This document shows, one piece after another, positions 63,724 to 64,000 of a DNA stretch of 64,000 nt. The position numbers were made by a program, and so were the translations under genes. Source of the stretch: Flavobacterium sp. CF108 (lineage in GTDB: Bacteria; Bacteroidota; Bacteroidia; Flavobacteriales; Flavobacteriaceae); the NCBI RefSeq assembly GCF_900129795.1, contig NZ_FQWW01000004.1, forward strand, positions 62,001 to 126,000, given 5' to 3'. The notes below the pieces were generated by a model. The model was not told where the DNA came from. It ran no database searches and saw nothing but the letters and a program-made list of their open reading frames with translations. How positions within the stretch are numbered: position 1 is the stretch's first letter; each line of letters starts with the position of its first letter.

Positions 63724-64000
63724 ATGAAAAAAAAATTGGAAGCCGATTTAATCAGCATTGCACATCGAATTTTAAAACTTAAAAATAAATCCGATATCAA
63801 TCAATTATATCTTGAAACTCAGAAATTATACGAGAAATTAGCGATTTTAAAATTTGTCGATGAAAATTTTGACGAGGTAAAACCAACAATCAGCCACAGC
63901 GAAATCAGTTCTGAAATTGAAATTATTTTTGAAAAAGAAGAAGTTCAGACAGAAACTGCTGCTGCTCCAGCTATTGTTGAAGAAGTTGAAGCTGAAGAAA
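63724..64000 (+). CDS. Unknown protein, 3' end outside window
   Basis: An open frame from ATG 63724 to the right edge (92 codons so far), divergent from thymidine kinase. Starts MKKKLEADLISIAHRILKL with a helical, charged N-terminus, then an acidic, Ala/Glu/Val-rich region (AAAPAIVEEVEAEE). No family is recognised. Confidence 0.55.
   Translation, partial: MKKKLEADLISIAHRILKLKNKSDINQLYLETQKLYEKLAILKFVDENFDEVKPTISHSEISSEIEIIFEKEEVQTETAAAPAIVEEVEAEE

Noticed and set aside
1..64000. CRISPR arrays, tRNA or rRNA genes and complete insertion sequences
   Set aside because: None seen: no regularly spaced identical repeats with unique spacers, no rRNA or tRNA sequence recognised, and no transposase frame.

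Overview
The window is a stretch of chromosome from a Flavobacterium-type member of the Bacteroidota. The evidence is the low GC content, perfect TAnnTTTG -7 promoter boxes instead of -35/-10 pairs, several TonB-dependent receptors, a type IX secretion (T9SS) sorting domain, family-specific genes (DUF4296, DUF4271, DUF3098, DUF5686), and many short palindromic intergenic repeats. No rRNA, tRNA, CRISPR array or complete insertion sequence was seen. Genes were identified by reading their translations; no database search was run.

Layout. 1-2.8 kb: the 5' part of fructose-1,6-bisphosphatase, a GNAT acetyltransferase and aspartate kinase. 2.9-11.7 kb: an outer-membrane beta-barrel receptor, two tandemly duplicated membrane-anchored AraC regulators, a very large uncharacterised barrel protein, and an exported Lys/Ala-rich protein ending in a PBCV-type basic adaptor domain. 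12.0-21.5 kb: a MurG-like glycosyltransferase, then a probable phosphate-starvation locus. That locus has an OprP/OprO-like porin, a PhoR-like kinase, a PhoB-like regulator, a TonB receptor, a beta-helix lipoprotein and a minimal T9SS cargo protein. The porin and receptor promoters share an 11-bp-period TAACA repeat at the same distance from the -7 box. 21.7-24.4 kb: a LuxE-like acyltransferase and an accessory pair made of an OLD-like ATPase and a probable PD-(D/E)xK nuclease. 24.4-35 kb: mostly housekeeping genes (tyrS, dihydroorotase operon, hemD-like, Lrp regulator, zinc peptidase) and an ECF-sigma operon.

35.5-50.2 kb: leuS with an extra insertion, a ModE-like regulator beside a TonB receptor, the conserved ftsX-DUF3098-uppP-truB cluster, pyrH-frr, and a DUF5686 outer-membrane protein. 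50.5-64 kb: a CPA2 antiporter, a LytTR/histidine-kinase pair, a SugE/Gdx-like SMR exporter, an MMPL transporter, asnS, a GxxExxY protein embedded in repeats, rpoN, a repeat cluster, thymidine kinase, and the start of a further gene at the right edge.

The strongest candidates for undescribed biology are the following: the shared operator geometry around the Pho-like locus; the ATPase/nuclease pair; a nested inverted-repeat element lying between the response regulator and its kinase; a hairpin module upstream of asnS; and a REPIN-like repeat doublet downstream of rpoN.
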